Part shown: positions 17,545-26,433 of the stretch, piece by piece
Layout of the letters: the number at the start of each line of letters is the position of its first letter
How positions within the stretch are numbered: position 1 is the first letter of the stretch
Source: Streptomyces kaniharaensis
Lineage (GTDB): Bacteria > Actinomycetota > Actinomycetes > Streptomycetales > Streptomycetaceae
Length of the DNA stretch: 64,000 bases
Direction: 5' to 3'
Assembly (NCBI RefSeq): GCF_009569385.1
Contig: NZ_WBOF01000001.1
Location: 1 to 64,000 of the forward strand
Notes under the pieces: model-generated
The model's input: the letters and a program-made list of their open reading frames with translations, nothing else
The model's database searches: none
Told to the model about the DNA's origin: nothing
Program-made: the position numbers and the translations under genes

Positions 17545-18027
17545 TCACAGGCGGCGGCCCTCCAGCCCTCGGTGGACCCGCAGCAGCAACTCCTGCAGAA
17601 CGTGCCGCTCCCGCGCGTCCAGCGGCGCGAGCACCTCGTCCTGCACCGCGCGCGCCTCGGCGTCGAGTTCGGCGAGCAGTGCCCGTCCCGCGTCGGTGAC
17701 GGACACCGACATTCGCCGCCGGTCCGCGGTGTCGCGGGTCCGCTCGACGTACCCGCCGGCTGCCAGCTGGTCGGCGATCTTGGCCAGGTCGCTCGGGTCC
17801 AGGCCCAGCCGTTCGACCAGGTCCCGCTGGGCGTGCGGCCCGAAGTCGGCGAGCGCGGCGAGCACGGCCATGTCCCAGAGCCGCAGCCCGCGGCCGGCCA
17901 GCCGCTCGCCGAGCTGCCCGCGTGTGGCCTTGCCGATCCGGGAGAGCAGGTAGGTGCTGAGGTCCAGCAGTGTCGGCGGCAGGGCGTCGGCGGGCGGCGA
18001 GGGCGGCGAGGGCGGCGAGGAGGTCAT
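17545..18027 (-). CDS. MarR-family regulator
   Basis: This 160-residue winged helix protein has the MarR recognition region QRDLVERLGLDPSDLAKIADQLAAGGYVERTRDTADRR and the wing RMSVSVTDAGRALL. It is divergent to a VOC-fold protein gene 68 bases away, a common arrangement in which the MarR protein senses a toxic small molecule and controls its neighbour. A TAGGG/CCCTA inverted repeat sits 10 bases before its start. Confidence 0.86.
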   Translation of the reverse strand: MTSSPPSPPSPPADALPPTLLDLSTYLLSRIGKATRGQLGERLAGRGLRLWDMAVLAALADFGPHAQRDLVERLGLDPSDLAKIADQLAAGGYVERTRDTADRRRMSVSVTDAGRALLAELDAEARAVQDEVLAPLDARERHVLQELLLRVHRGLEGRRL

Positions 18028-18037
18028 GGCCCAATTC

Positions 18038-18052
18038 TAGGGTTCATCCCTA
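18038..18052. promoter_or_regulatory. Inverted repeat between marR and VOC genes, likely operator
   Basis: TAGGG-TTCAT-CCCTA lies in the 68-base divergent promoter, 10 bases before the MarR start and about 43 before the VOC gene start. A MarR dimer bound here could repress both genes. Confidence 0.5.
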
Positions 18053-18095
18053 TAGTGGGGCGGAACCTACTAATATTCGAGCCAGGAGCTCTGCC

Positions 18096-18506
18096 ATGGA
18101 TGCCCTGTACCCCCGCCTGCTCGTCACCCGCTTCGCCGAGTGCTTCGGCTTCTACGGCGCGATCCTCCCGCCCCTCACCGGCGCCACCCTGGTCAAGGGC
18201 GCACCCGAGGGCCCGTACGCCAACTGGGACGTCGACGACCAGGCCGTCCTGGTGCTGTTCGACCGCGCGGCGATGGCCGCCACCCTCGGCACCACCGGTC
18301 TGCCCGAGCACCCCGCCGCCCCCGCCCAGGACTCCGCGATGCTGGTGCTCCGCGTCGACGACGTGGACAAGGCCCTCGCCCTCTGCCTCGACCACGGCGG
18401 CACCCTCGCCGTCGCCGCCACCGACCGCCCGGAGTGGGGGCCGAACCTGCGCAGCGCCCACCTGCGGGACCCGGAGGGCCACCTGATCGAGCTGCAGTCC
18501 TACTGA
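18096..18506 (+). CDS. VOC-family (glyoxalase/bleomycin-resistance-like) protein
   Basis: This 136-residue protein has two beta-alpha-beta-beta-beta halves. They start at LYPRLLVTRFAECFGFYGAIL and SAMLVLRVDDVDKALALCLDHG, and it ends LRDPEGHLIELQSY with the metal-ligand Glu typical of VOC proteins. Members bind or modify small molecules, including antibiotics. The start is ATG 18096 with CCAGGAG upstream. Its control is probably by the divergent MarR. Confidence 0.85.
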   Translation: MDALYPRLLVTRFAECFGFYGAILPPLTGATLVKGAPEGPYANWDVDDQAVLVLFDRAAMAATLGTTGLPEHPAAPAQDSAMLVLRVDDVDKALALCLDHGGTLAVAATDRPEWGPNLRSAHLRDPEGHLIELQSY

Positions 18507-18515
18507 CGGGCCGAA

Positions 18516-18545
18516 CGGCCGCCCGGCCCATTCGACGGGCGGCCG
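18516..18545. terminator. Terminator between VOC and thrS genes
   Basis: CGGCCGCCCG and CGGGCGGCCG form a 10-bp stem around a 10-base loop, midway between two convergent genes. Confidence 0.75.
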
Positions 18546-18603
18546 CTGTCCCCGAACGGCCGGACACACCTCGGACCGCACTAGTCGTACGTACGCCACC
18601 GGA

Positions 18604-19920
18604 TCAGCACCCGGGGACGTCCTCCCACAGCTCCCCGCTGCACGCGGCCGCCAGGGCGCCGATCCGCACAAGCGCCTCCTCCGCCGGCAGCGGATCGAGC
18701 CGGCGGCCGTCGCGCAGGCGCAGCGCGACGCGCTCGTCCACGGCCTCCTTGGCGCCGATCACCGCCTGGTAGGGCACCAGCCGCGCCTCCCGGATGCGGG
18801 CGCCGAGGCTGCCGTGCTCGGGGCCGGCGACCTCGGCGCGCAGTCCGAGGTCGAAGCAGCGCTCCCGCAGCCGTTCGGCCTGCGGAAGTTCGGCCTCGGA
18901 GATCGGCAGGAACACGATCTGGGTGGGTGCGAGCCAGGCCGGGAAGGCGCCCGCGTACCGCTCGATCAGGTAGGCGACCACCCGCTCGACGCTGCCGATC
19001 ACGCTGCGGTGGACCATCACCGGCCGGTGCTTGGCGCCGTCCGGGCCGATGTAGTGCAGGCCGAACCGCTCGGGCTGGTGGAAGTCGATCTGGACGGTGG
19101 AGAGGGTGAACTCGCGCCCGGCGCCGTCGGCGATCTGGACGTCGATCTTGGGACCGTAGAACGCGGCCTCGCCCTCCGCGGCCTCGAAGGGCACCCCGGA
19201 GCGCTCCAGGACCTCGGTCAGCAGGGCGACGGCGCGCTCCCAGAGGGCCGGGTCGGCCACGTACTTGCCGCCCTCGCCGGGGAGCGAGAGGCGGTAGCGG
19301 ACCGGCACGATGCCCAGCGCGCGGTGCGCCTCGCGGATCAACTCCAGTGCGGCGACGGCCTCGTCGGCCGCCTGCTCTGGGGTGCAGAACACGTGCGCGT
19401 CGTTCAGCTGGATCGCCCGCACCCTGGTCAGCCCGCCCAGCACGCCGGACAGTTCGGAGCGGTACATGCCTCCCAACTCAGCCATGCGCAGCGGCAGTTC
19501 ACGGTAGCTGTGGGAGCGGGAGCGGTAGATCAGGGCGTGGTGGGGACAGAGGCTCGGCCGCAGCACCATCTCCTCCGAGCCCAGTCGCATCGGCGGGTAC
19601 ATGTCGTCGCGGTAGTGCGCCCAGTGGCCGGAGATCTCGTACAGTTCGCGCTTGCCGAGCACGGGCGAGTAGACGTGGCGGTAGCCGGCCCGCCGTTCGC
19701 GCCCGCGGATGAACTCCTCCAGGGTGTGCCGGACGGCGGCGCCGCCGGGCAGCCAGTAGGGCAGGCCGGAGCCCATCAGCGGGTCGGTGTCGAAGAGGTC
19801 GAGCTCACGGCCGAGCCTGCGGTGGTCGTGCGGGTGGACGTGGGCGTCGTGGTCCTGCGGGCGGTCGTGCGCGGCGGAGTTCGCGCGGGAGTTCGCAGGG
19901 GCGTTCACGTGGGCGTTCAT
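18604..19920 (-). CDS. thrS: Threonyl-tRNA synthetase, short form without TGS and editing domains
   Basis: The enzyme charges tRNA-Thr with threonine. It is 438 residues against about 650 for the usual form: the TGS and editing (N2) domains are absent, and a His-rich tail (about 1-40) is followed directly by the class II catalytic core. Motif 2 region RMAELGGMYRSELSGVLGGLTRVR is intact, and the three zinc/threonine ligands appear in RPSLCPHH, NDAHVFC and VMVHRSVIGSVER. The anticodon domain starts near WLAPTQIVFLPI. Without the editing domain, serine mischarging would not be corrected by this protein. ATG 19920 follows GGAGACC. A threonine attenuator precedes it. It may be a backup synthetase for threonine starvation, a self-resistance copy or a charged-tRNA supplier for the nearby cluster. 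Confidence 0.9.
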   Translation of the reverse strand: MNAHVNAPANSRANSAAHDRPQDHDAHVHPHDHRRLGRELDLFDTDPLMGSGLPYWLPGGAAVRHTLEEFIRGRERRAGYRHVYSPVLGKRELYEISGHWAHYRDDMYPPMRLGSEEMVLRPSLCPHHALIYRSRSHSYRELPLRMAELGGMYRSELSGVLGGLTRVRAIQLNDAHVFCTPEQAADEAVAALELIREAHRALGIVPVRYRLSLPGEGGKYVADPALWERAVALLTEVLERSGVPFEAAEGEAAFYGPKIDVQIADGAGREFTLSTVQIDFHQPERFGLHYIGPDGAKHRPVMVHRSVIGSVERVVAYLIERYAGAFPAWLAPTQIVFLPISEAELPQAERLRERCFDLGLRAEVAGPEHGSLGARIREARLVPYQAVIGAKEAVDERVALRLRDGRRLDPLPAEEALVRIGALAAACSGELWEDVPGC

Positions 19921-19965
19921 GAGGGTGGTCTCCACTCGGGCGTGCGGGCGAGTGGACCGGAACGA

Positions 19966-19997
19966 CGAAGCCCCGGGGCACTCGCCCCGGGGCTTCG
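19966..19997 (-). terminator. Attenuator terminator of thrS
   Basis: CGAAGCCCCGGGGC and GCCCCGGGGCTTCG form a perfect 14-bp stem around a 4-base loop (ACTC on the plus strand). It sits 14 bases after the leader peptide stop and 46 bases before thrS, so if formed it would cut off the transcript. Confidence 0.8.
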
Positions 19998-20011
19998 GAC
20001 TAGGTCAGCAG

Positions 20012-20065
20012 TCAGCGCGCCGGGACTCTTTCCGGCGTCGTCGTGGCGAGTGCAGCGCGCTTCAT
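20012..20065 (-). CDS. thrS leader peptide with three consecutive Thr codons
   Basis: The frame reads MKRAALATTTPERVPAR. Three adjacent ACG codons (20036-20044) form the control site. No Shine-Dalgarno is seen, but a -10-like TACCGT lies 7 bases before the ATG, so the transcript is probably leaderless, as is usual for streptomycete attenuators. A 6-bp hairpin (20018-20037) overlaps the third Thr codon. A ribosome stalled for lack of Thr-tRNA would stop that hairpin from forming and could alter folding of the downstream terminator. Confidence 0.75.
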   Translation of the reverse strand: MKRAALATTTPERVPAR

Positions 20066-20122
20066 GTGATCAACGGTAGCAGGTCGGCGGCTGTTGTGGT
20101 GATCTTTCTTCCCTTGGGCCCG

Positions 20123-20854
20123 TCAGTGGAGCACCACGCACCCGCGTGCGGTGAGGGCGTCGAGCAGTCGCACGGCCGGCCGGACCTCGTTCCACCGCAG
20201 GTCCAGCTTCTCCAGGGCCGGCAGATCGGCGAGCCAGTCCGGCAGTTCGGTGATCGCGTTGCCGCGCAGGTCGAGGCGGCGCAGCCGGGGCAGGCCTTCG
20301 AGGGCGGGCGGGATCTCGATGAAGGCGTTCTCGCGCAGTTCGAGTTCCCGCAGTTCGGTGAGTCCGGCGACGGCGGCCGGCAGGGTGCTCAACTGGTTGC
20401 CGCGGAGCCAGAGTTCGCGCAGGGCACGGAGGCCGCCGATCGTCTCGGGGAGGGCGGTCAAGCGGTTGTGCTGGGCGCGCAGCTCGACGATGGCAGTCAT
20501 CTCGCCGATGCTGTCGGGGAGTTCGGTGATCCCGTTCTCGCCGATGTTGAGGTAGCGCAGCGCGGTGAGCCGGCCGAGCGTGGCCGGGAGCGCGGTCAGC
20601 GCGTTGTCGTGCAGGTAGAGGAAGTCACGCAGGCCGGTGAGGTCACCGAGTTCGGCGGGGACGTCGGCGAGTCGGTTGTGCCCGAGGTCGAGGGTGCGCA
20701 GCCGCTGCAACCTCCCGACGCCTGGAGGCAGTTGGGTGAGTCCGGTCTCGGCGAGGATCAGCACGGTCAGGTCGGTGCGGTCCCACAGGTCGGCCGGCAC
20801 CTCGCCGAGGGGCTGACGCCAGAGGTTGAGGGTGGTGTCGATCACGCCGCCCAT
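20123..20854 (-). CDS. Leucine-rich-repeat protein
   Basis: The 243-residue protein consists almost entirely of about nine LRRs of about 23 residues with the pattern LPxxLGxLxxLRxLxLxxNxLTxLP (for example RLRTLDLGHNRLADVPAELG and ALRELWLRGNQLSTLP). LRRs bind proteins. No signal peptide or membrane segment is visible, so it is cytosolic. The partner is unknown, and it may belong neither to thrS nor to the cluster that begins after it. Confidence 0.85.
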   Translation of the reverse strand: MGGVIDTTLNLWRQPLGEVPADLWDRTDLTVLILAETGLTQLPPGVGRLQRLRTLDLGHNRLADVPAELGDLTGLRDFLYLHDNALTALPATLGRLTALRYLNIGENGITELPDSIGEMTAIVELRAQHNRLTALPETIGGLRALRELWLRGNQLSTLPAAVAGLTELRELELRENAFIEIPPALEGLPRLRRLDLRGNAITELPDWLADLPALEKLDLRWNEVRPAVRLLDALTARGCVVLH

Positions 20855-20921
20855 TGTGCGGCACGCCGCAACCGGCCGTGCCCCGGCGAGCGGGCCGGGG
20901 CACGGCGGACGGCGGATGGGG

Positions 20922-22097
20922 CTACAGGTACATGGTGTTGGGCGGCAGCCCGCAGAGGACCCGGCCGTAGAGCTCGGTGTTGGTCGAGGAGTGCATGAGG
21001 GCGTGCAGGCTCAGCGCGTGCAGGTCCCGGACGGTGCGCTGGAGCGTTCCGGTGAGGTAGAGCGAGCCGCCGCCGCTCGCGTCGCCGAGGGTGCGGGCCG
21101 TCCGGGTGGCCAACTGGAAGACCCGGCCGAGGTAGGCCCGGGAGCGGGCCCGCTCCTCGACCGTCCACGGCTCGCCGGCGGCGCCCTTGGCGTCCACCAT
21201 GGCGGCCAGCCGGGCGGCGTGCGCTTCGGCCTCCTCGATCCGGAGCGCCGCCTCGGCGACCTGGAGGTGGGTGATCGGGGCCTCGCGCCGGGACGCGTAC
21301 TCGGTGTAGGTGATCTTCTTGTCGAGCTGCTCCAGGAAGACCGCCAGGGCGGACTTCGCCAGGCCGATCGCGGTGCCGGTGAAGGTCGTGGAGCCAGTCG
21401 CGATCAGCGGGGCGCGGTAGAGCGGCGACTCCGGGTTGAGCTTCGAGGCGGACTGCTCCTGCAGGACCAGCGCCAGCGGCAGCAGGCGGTCGTGCGGCAC
21501 GAACACGTTCTCGGCGACGGTGGTGACGCTGCCGGTGCCGCGCAGGCCGGTGGTGTCCCAGTCGTCGACGATGGTCAGGTCGGACAGCGGGATCAGAGCC
21601 ATCAGCGGCCACTGCGACGATCCGTCGGGCGTCGGGCCCATGGCGAGGGCGACCTGCCACTGGCTGTGATGGGCGCCGCTGATGAACTGCCACCGGCCGT
21701 TCACCACCGCGCCGTCGGCGGCGGGCACGGCGCTGGCGCTCGGGCTCAGCACGCCGCACACCCGCACGTCCGACGCGAACACCTCGTCCTGGACGTGGTC
21801 GGGGAACTGGCAGGCCATCCAGGCGGAGATGGACCAGGCGGAGACGTTCCACGCGGCCGAGCCGTCGCCCTGGGCGAGCTCGGTCATGACCTCCACGAAG
21901 GTGGCGGCCTCGGTCTCGTAGCCGCCGTACCGGGTGGGCACCCGCATCCGGAAGAGGCCGGCGTCGGTGAGCGCCGCCAGGGACTCCTCGTGCAGCCGCC
22001 GGTGCTCCTCCCCCCACGGGGCGTGGGAGCGCAGAACGGGCGCCACTTCGGCAGCCCGGCGGACCAGCTCCGCGCGGGCAGGGACGTTCGGGTTCAT
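20922..22097 (-). CDS. Acyl-CoA dehydrogenase-fold flavin monooxygenase-like protein
   Basis: This 391-residue protein of the acyl-CoA dehydrogenase fold is closest to group D two-component flavin hydroxylases (HpaB/HsaA-like) that use reduced flavin and O2 on small metabolites. Evidence is the segments GLFRMRVPTRYGGYE, TELAQGDGSAAWNVSAWS, VNGRWQFISGAHHSQWQV and DDWDTTGLRGTGSVTTVAENVFVP, plus a C-terminal four-helix bundle. No ordinary catalytic base glutamate is identifiable. It needs a flavin reductase partner, which is not adjacent. It is downstream of the P450, and all three minus-strand oxygenases probably form one operon tailoring the cluster product. ATG 22097 follows GAGGAG. Confidence 0.8.
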   Translation of the reverse strand: MNPNVPARAELVRRAAEVAPVLRSHAPWGEEHRRLHEESLAALTDAGLFRMRVPTRYGGYETEAATFVEVMTELAQGDGSAAWNVSAWSISAWMACQFPDHVQDEVFASDVRVCGVLSPSASAVPAADGAVVNGRWQFISGAHHSQWQVALAMGPTPDGSSQWPLMALIPLSDLTIVDDWDTTGLRGTGSVTTVAENVFVPHDRLLPLALVLQEQSASKLNPESPLYRAPLIATGSTTFTGTAIGLAKSALAVFLEQLDKKITYTEYASRREAPITHLQVAEAALRIEEAEAHAARLAAMVDAKGAAGEPWTVEERARSRAYLGRVFQLATRTARTLGDASGGGSLYLTGTLQRTVRDLHALSLHALMHSSTNTELYGRVLCGLPPNTMYL

Positions 22098-22161
22098 CGG
22101 GCTCCTCGGGTTCGCGGGGGTTCTCGACGGCATGGCAGGACGGCCGGGCCGGACGGCGGGG

Positions 22162-23391
22162 CTATTCGGCCGGGGTGAGGCGGATGGGCAGGGTGGCGGC
22201 GCCGTTGAGCAGGAAGGTGCCCTGCGGTTCGACCTCGTCGGCCGGCACGGCGAGCGCGAGGTCCGGGAAGCGTTCGAACAGCGCGGGCAGGCCGATGGCA
22301 GCCTCCATCCTGGCCAGCGGGGCGCCGAGGCAGTGGTGGACGCCGTAGCCGAAGGACAGGTGCTCCTTGTCGGCGCGGGTGATGTCGAAGCGGTCGGCGC
22401 TCTCCCCGTGCCGGTCCCGGTCGCGGCCGGAGGCGGCGAAGCCGATCAGCACCGGGTCGCCCTTCGGGATCCTGACTCCGGCGATCTCCACCTCCTCGGT
22501 GGTGAAGCGGAAGGGCAGCTGTGCGATCGGCGACTCGACGCGGAGCGTCTCCTCGATGACGTCCCGCCACGGGACCCGCCCGTCGCGGACCATCGCGAAC
22601 TGCTCAGGGTGGGTGAGCAGCGCGACGACCGCCTTGCTGAGCAGGTTGGTGGTGGTCTCCGAGCCCGCGCCGAGCATCAGGTGGAGAGTGCCGGCGAGTT
22701 CGGACTGGTTGAGTCTGGAGCCGTTGTCCTGGGCCTCGATGAGCATGCTCAGCAGGTCGTCGTCAGGTTCCTTGCGCTTCATGTCGATGAGTTCGTACAT
22801 GGCGTTGTGCCACGACTCGACGTTGGCGACGGCTTCCTCGTGGTTGATGGTGGTCTCGGTGTTGACCTCGCCGCCGCGCATCACGTCGGCGCGCATGTGC
22901 TCGGGGACGCCGAAGAGTTCGCAGATCACCTTGGTGGGCAGCGGGTAGGCGTAGCGGGCCTTCAGGTCGACCACCTCGCCGGGGGCGGCGGTGGCCAGGT
23001 CGTCCAGCAGCTCCCGGACGATGCGTTCGACCCGCGGGCGCATGGCCTCGGTGCGCCGCATGGTGAACGCCTTGGCGGTCAGGTTGCGCAGTCGGGCGTG
23101 CGCGGCGCCGTCGCTGGTGGTCATGTTGTCCATCAGCACCCAGCCGATCAGCGGGAACTCCTCGCTGATCTCGCCGTTGACGAAGGCCGGCCAGTGCTTG
23201 CGGGCGTCCTTGGCGAAGCGTTCGTCGTTCAGCACCTGGCGGACCGTGTCGTAGCCGACGACCGACCAGGCCCGGACGCCGCCGGGCAGCGTCACCTGGG
23301 CCACTGCGCCCCGGGCGCGCAGTTGTGCGGCCTCGGCGTGGACGTCCCGGCCGGTGGGGTCGAGCACGATGGGCTCGGGGTGGGGTGTCAC
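22162..23391 (-). CDS. Cytochrome P450
   Basis: A soluble 409-residue bacterial P450 that probably hydroxylates or oxidises the cluster's product. It has the I-helix oxygen-activation segment [15 protein letters not shown], ExxR in EETLRVES, and the heme loop [15 protein letters not shown] with Cys354. The AGSETT form is typical for P450s, with a Ser in place of the usual Gly/His before the Glu-Thr. It needs a ferredoxin and reductase, not seen here. It follows the FAD oxidoreductase by 127 bases and precedes the flavin hydroxylase-like gene by 64. Confidence 0.92.
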   Translation of the reverse strand: MTPHPEPIVLDPTGRDVHAEAAQLRARGAVAQVTLPGGVRAWSVVGYDTVRQVLNDERFAKDARKHWPAFVNGEISEEFPLIGWVLMDNMTTSDGAAHARLRNLTAKAFTMRRTEAMRPRVERIVRELLDDLATAAPGEVVDLKARYAYPLPTKVICELFGVPEHMRADVMRGGEVNTETTINHEEAVANVESWHNAMYELIDMKRKEPDDDLLSMLIEAQDNGSRLNQSELAGTLHLMLGAGSETTTNLLSKAVVALLTHPEQFAMVRDGRVPWRDVIEETLRVESPIAQLPFRFTTEEVEIAGVRIPKGDPVLIGFAASGRDRDRHGESADRFDITRADKEHLSFGYGVHHCLGAPLARMEAAIGLPALFERFPDLALAVPADEVEPQGTFLLNGAATLPIRLTPAE

Positions 23392-23518
23392 GGGGGAACC
23401 TCCGGTGATTCCGTGCTGGGTATCCGTCAGAACGAGCCGTCAGAAGATGAGCTTCGGAAGGTGAGCGTCAGAAAAAAAGCCGTGGGATCCGGCCGCCGGA
23501 AGGCCCCGTCGGCGGGCG

Positions 23519-24850
23519 TCAGTGCCTTCCCGCCCGGCGGAGCACGCGGTACACCACGACGGGCCGCATGAGCGCCTGGGGAGGGTCGACCAGGCCCGCC
23601 GCGCGCAGGAAGGCGGTGGAGAGGTGCCCGTCGTGGGCGGCGGCGGCCTGGAGCCGCGGGAGGTAGAGGTTGCCCATCCGCACCTTGAGGGTGCGCCGGC
23701 CCTGGACGCCCGGGAAGCCGAGGTCGCCGCCGACGGCCATGTCCCACGGCGCGTCGATGGCCGCAGCGAGGTCGCGGAAGAAGTCCTGCGGCCGGGGCGG
23801 CAGCCCCCGCTCCAGGTGGGTGCGGAGCACGACGGCCTCGGTCGCGGCGACGGTCATGCCCTGGGCGTAGATCGGGTTGAACACGCACGCGGCGTCGCCC
23901 ATGACGAGCAGGCCGTCGGGGAGGCGGTCCATCCGCTCGTAGCGGTGGCGGACGTTCGCCGGGAAGTGCATCGACACCGGCTCGGTGAGCATGCGTGCGT
24001 GCTCGACGGCCGCGTGGATCTCGGGGACGGGCAGCGCCTTCGCGTAGGCGAGGAAGCCCGCGGGGTCGGTGGGCGGGCGCTCGCCGAGCAGGCCGTAGAG
24101 CGAGAGGGCGTAGCGGTCGCGCAGCCGGACCAGGGTCGCCCCGCGGGGCCGGCCGGGGCCTGCCACGCAGACCAGCCCGATGCCGTCGCCGATCGGGTCG
24201 ACCGGCAGCGGGGCGGCGAACTCGGCGGTGGTGTAGGTGAGGTCGATCTTCACGCGTTCCTCGGGCACCTGGGGGTAGCCCAGCTCGTGGAGCCAGCGCG
24301 GGGTCCGGGAGCCGCGGCCGGTGGCGTCGACGACCAGGTCGGCGTCCAGGAGTTGCTCGGTGGTGCCGTCGGAGGGCTGGACGCGGACGCCGGTGATCCG
24401 GCGGCGGTCCGGTGCGGCGTCGAGGCCGATGATGTCGCAGCGGTCGACCAGGGTGACGTTGTGGAGGGCGAGGACGCGCTCGCGCACCCGGGCCTCCAGC
24501 AGCGGACGCTCGGCCGAGACGCACGTCAGCCCGGTCTCGGCCTTGCGGATCATGCGGCCGTTGAAGTACCAGTTCAGGCCGGTGCCGAAGTCGCGGACGG
24601 GCACGCCGAGTTCGGCGAGTTCCTTGGTGAGGCCGGGGAAGAGGTCCTCCAGCACCTGCTGGCCCCGGGCGAGCAGGCCGTGGATGTGGCGGCCCTGCGG
24701 CACGGTGCGGCGCGGGCCGGCGGAGGGCGTGAGCGCGTCCCGGTCCACCAGGGTGACGCTGCGGTAGGCGTCGGCCAGCAGGCGGGCCGCGAGCAGACCC
24801 GCCACGCTCGCGCCGAGCACCACGGCCCGATCCCCGACGAAAACAGCCAC
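23519..24850 (-). CDS. FAD-dependent oxidoreductase (aromatic hydroxylase/halogenase-like)
   Basis: This 443-residue FAD protein of the PHBH-type fold has a Rossmann start AVVLGASVAGLLAARLLADA, DATGRGSRTPRW and the FAD ribityl motif MGDAACVFNPIYAQGMTVAATEAV. The family covers monooxygenases, halogenases and prenyl reductases. The halogenase WxWxIP motif is absent, so halogenation is unlikely. It is the first gene of the minus-strand tailoring operon. GTG 24850 follows GAGGGGGCACG. Confidence 0.82.
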   Translation of the reverse strand: MAVFVGDRAVVLGASVAGLLAARLLADAYRSVTLVDRDALTPSAGPRRTVPQGRHIHGLLARGQQVLEDLFPGLTKELAELGVPVRDFGTGLNWYFNGRMIRKAETGLTCVSAERPLLEARVRERVLALHNVTLVDRCDIIGLDAAPDRRRITGVRVQPSDGTTEQLLDADLVVDATGRGSRTPRWLHELGYPQVPEERVKIDLTYTTAEFAAPLPVDPIGDGIGLVCVAGPGRPRGATLVRLRDRYALSLYGLLGERPPTDPAGFLAYAKALPVPEIHAAVEHARMLTEPVSMHFPANVRHRYERMDRLPDGLLVMGDAACVFNPIYAQGMTVAATEAVVLRTHLERGLPPRPQDFFRDLAAAIDAPWDMAVGGDLGFPGVQGRRTLKVRMGNLYLPRLQAAAAHDGHLSTAFLRAAGLVDPPQALMRPVVVYRVLRRAGRH

Positions 24851-25132
24851 CGTGCCCCCTCGTTGGAGCGTCACCGCCGCGAACGTCGTCGCGGCGAACA
24901 CATGTGGAGCGAACCTCATTCGGAGCGTCCGAATTGCGGCGCATCGAGGCAGCGCCGGCCTGTCGACGGCACCATCATTGACCTCCCGGGAAAAGGCCTC
25001 TACTCCCAGATTGCTCATTCGGCCGGCCGCCCCCCGGTCGTCCCTGTTTACCGCCCGGGACCGCTGGTAGCGTCCCCGGGCGGCAGGGACGAAGGGTCGG
25101 TGTTCCGTCCGACGAAATGAGGAGGCCCTGAA

Positions 25133-26350
25133 ATGCAGCCATTCCGAATCGCCATTCCGCAGGAGGACCTGGACGACCTCCACCGCCGGCTCGCCGACGT
25201 GCGGTGGCCGGCCGAGGTCCCCGGCGTCGGCTGGGCCCGCGGGGTGCCGGTGGAGTACCTCAGGGAGCTGGCCGAGTACTGGCGGACGGGCTTCGACTGG
25301 CGGGCCGCGGAGGAGCGGCTCAACCGGTTCCCGCAGTTCCTCACCGAGATCGACGGGGCCACCGTGCACTTCCTGCACGTGCGCTCGCCCGAGCCGGACG
25401 CCACCCCGCTGGTCCTCACCCACGGCTGGCCCGGCTCGGTCGCCGAGTACCTGGACGTCATCGAGCTGCTGACGGACCCGCGCAGCCACGGCGGCGACCC
25501 GGCGGACGCCTTCCACGTGGTGGTCCCGGCGCCGCCCGGCTTCGGCTTCTCCGGGCCGGCGCCGGAGTCCGGCTGGGACGTCACCCGGATCGCGCGGGCC
25601 TGGACGGAGCTGATGCGCCGGCTCGGCTACGAGCGGTACCTGGCCCACGGCGGCGACCTCGGCGTGTGGATCTCGCTGACCGCCGCCGCGCTCGACCCCG
25701 AGCACCTGGCCGGCGCGCACGTGAGCTTCCTGCTCACGCCACCCGCGGGCCCGGAGGAGCTGGAGGGCCTCGACGAGGCGGACCTGGCGCGGCTGGCCTA
25801 CCTGGCGGCGTTCGAGACGACCGGCCGGGCCGGCTACATGAAGATCCAGAGCACCCGCCCGCAGACCCTGGCGTACGGGCTGACCGACTCGCCGGTGGGC
25901 CAACTCGCCTGGATCGCCGAGAAGTTCCAGGACTGGACCAGCGGGGACTCGGTCAGCCGGGACCAGCTGCTGACCAACGTCTCGCTCTACTGGCTGACGG
26001 CGACGGCCGGTTCGTCGGCGCAGCTGTACTACGAGATGGCCGACCTGCTGCCGGACGCCTCGCGCCCGCCCGTGGTGGCGCCGCCGCTGCCGGTTCCGCT
26101 GGCGGTCGCGGCCTTCGCGCACGACGGGAGCCTGCCGATCCGGCGGATCGCCGAGCGGCGGTTCCCGAACATCGTGCAGTGGAGCGAGTTCGCCGAGGGC
26201 GGGCACTTCCCGGCGCTGGAGGTGCCGGAGCTGCTGGCGGGCGACCTGCGGTCGTTCGCCCGTGCGGTGCGGGCCCGGCAGAAGGGCGCCGCGACGCCCA
26301 CCGCCACGCCAGCAACACCGCCCGCGGCGGAGCCCGTCGAAATCCGCTGA
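25133..26350 (+). CDS. Epoxide hydrolase (alpha/beta fold, EHN domain)
   Basis: This 405-residue soluble hydrolase opens epoxides with water through a covalent ester. An N-terminal EHN cap segment (about 1-110) is followed by the oxyanion motif [10 protein letters not shown], nucleophile Asp175 in GGDLGVWIS, and catalytic His358 in [12 protein letters not shown]. In natural-product clusters such enzymes process epoxides formed by P450s or flavoenzymes, and three such oxygenases are encoded on the opposite strand. ATG 25133 follows GAGGAGG. A Pro/Ala/Thr-rich tail ends the protein. Confidence 0.88.
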   Translation: MQPFRIAIPQEDLDDLHRRLADVRWPAEVPGVGWARGVPVEYLRELAEYWRTGFDWRAAEERLNRFPQFLTEIDGATVHFLHVRSPEPDATPLVLTHGWPGSVAEYLDVIELLTDPRSHGGDPADAFHVVVPAPPGFGFSGPAPESGWDVTRIARAWTELMRRLGYERYLAHGGDLGVWISLTAAALDPEHLAGAHVSFLLTPPAGPEELEGLDEADLARLAYLAAFETTGRAGYMKIQSTRPQTLAYGLTDSPVGQLAWIAEKFQDWTSGDSVSRDQLLTNVSLYWLTATAGSSAQLYYEMADLLPDASRPPVVAPPLPVPLAVAAFAHDGSLPIRRIAERRFPNIVQWSEFAEGGHFPALEVPELLAGDLRSFARAVRARQKGAATPTATPATPPAAEPVEIR

Positions 26351-26368
26351 AGTTTTTCGGGGCCGGCC

Positions 26369-26395
26369 GTCCAATCCGCGGTCCTCCCGTTCGTC
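26369..26395 (+). promoter_or_regulatory. Cluster promoter copy 1 (ECF-type)
   Basis: The -35-like GTCCA begins at 26369 and the -10-like CGTTCGTC at 26388, 39 bases before the GTG of the condensation-domain gene. It matches four other copies in this window, all upstream of plus-strand units. The spacing here is 19 bases between block starts instead of 18. Confidence 0.7.
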
Positions 26396-26433
26396 GGAGT
26401 GTCGAACCGCACTCCGACAGCCGAGGAGACGAC

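Noticed and set aside
24851..25132. Copy of the shared promoter motif for the minus-strand oxygenase operon or epoxide hydrolase
   Set aside because: Only partial matches (for example GTCCC at 25072 with CGAAGGGTC) were found; they do not keep the -10 block.
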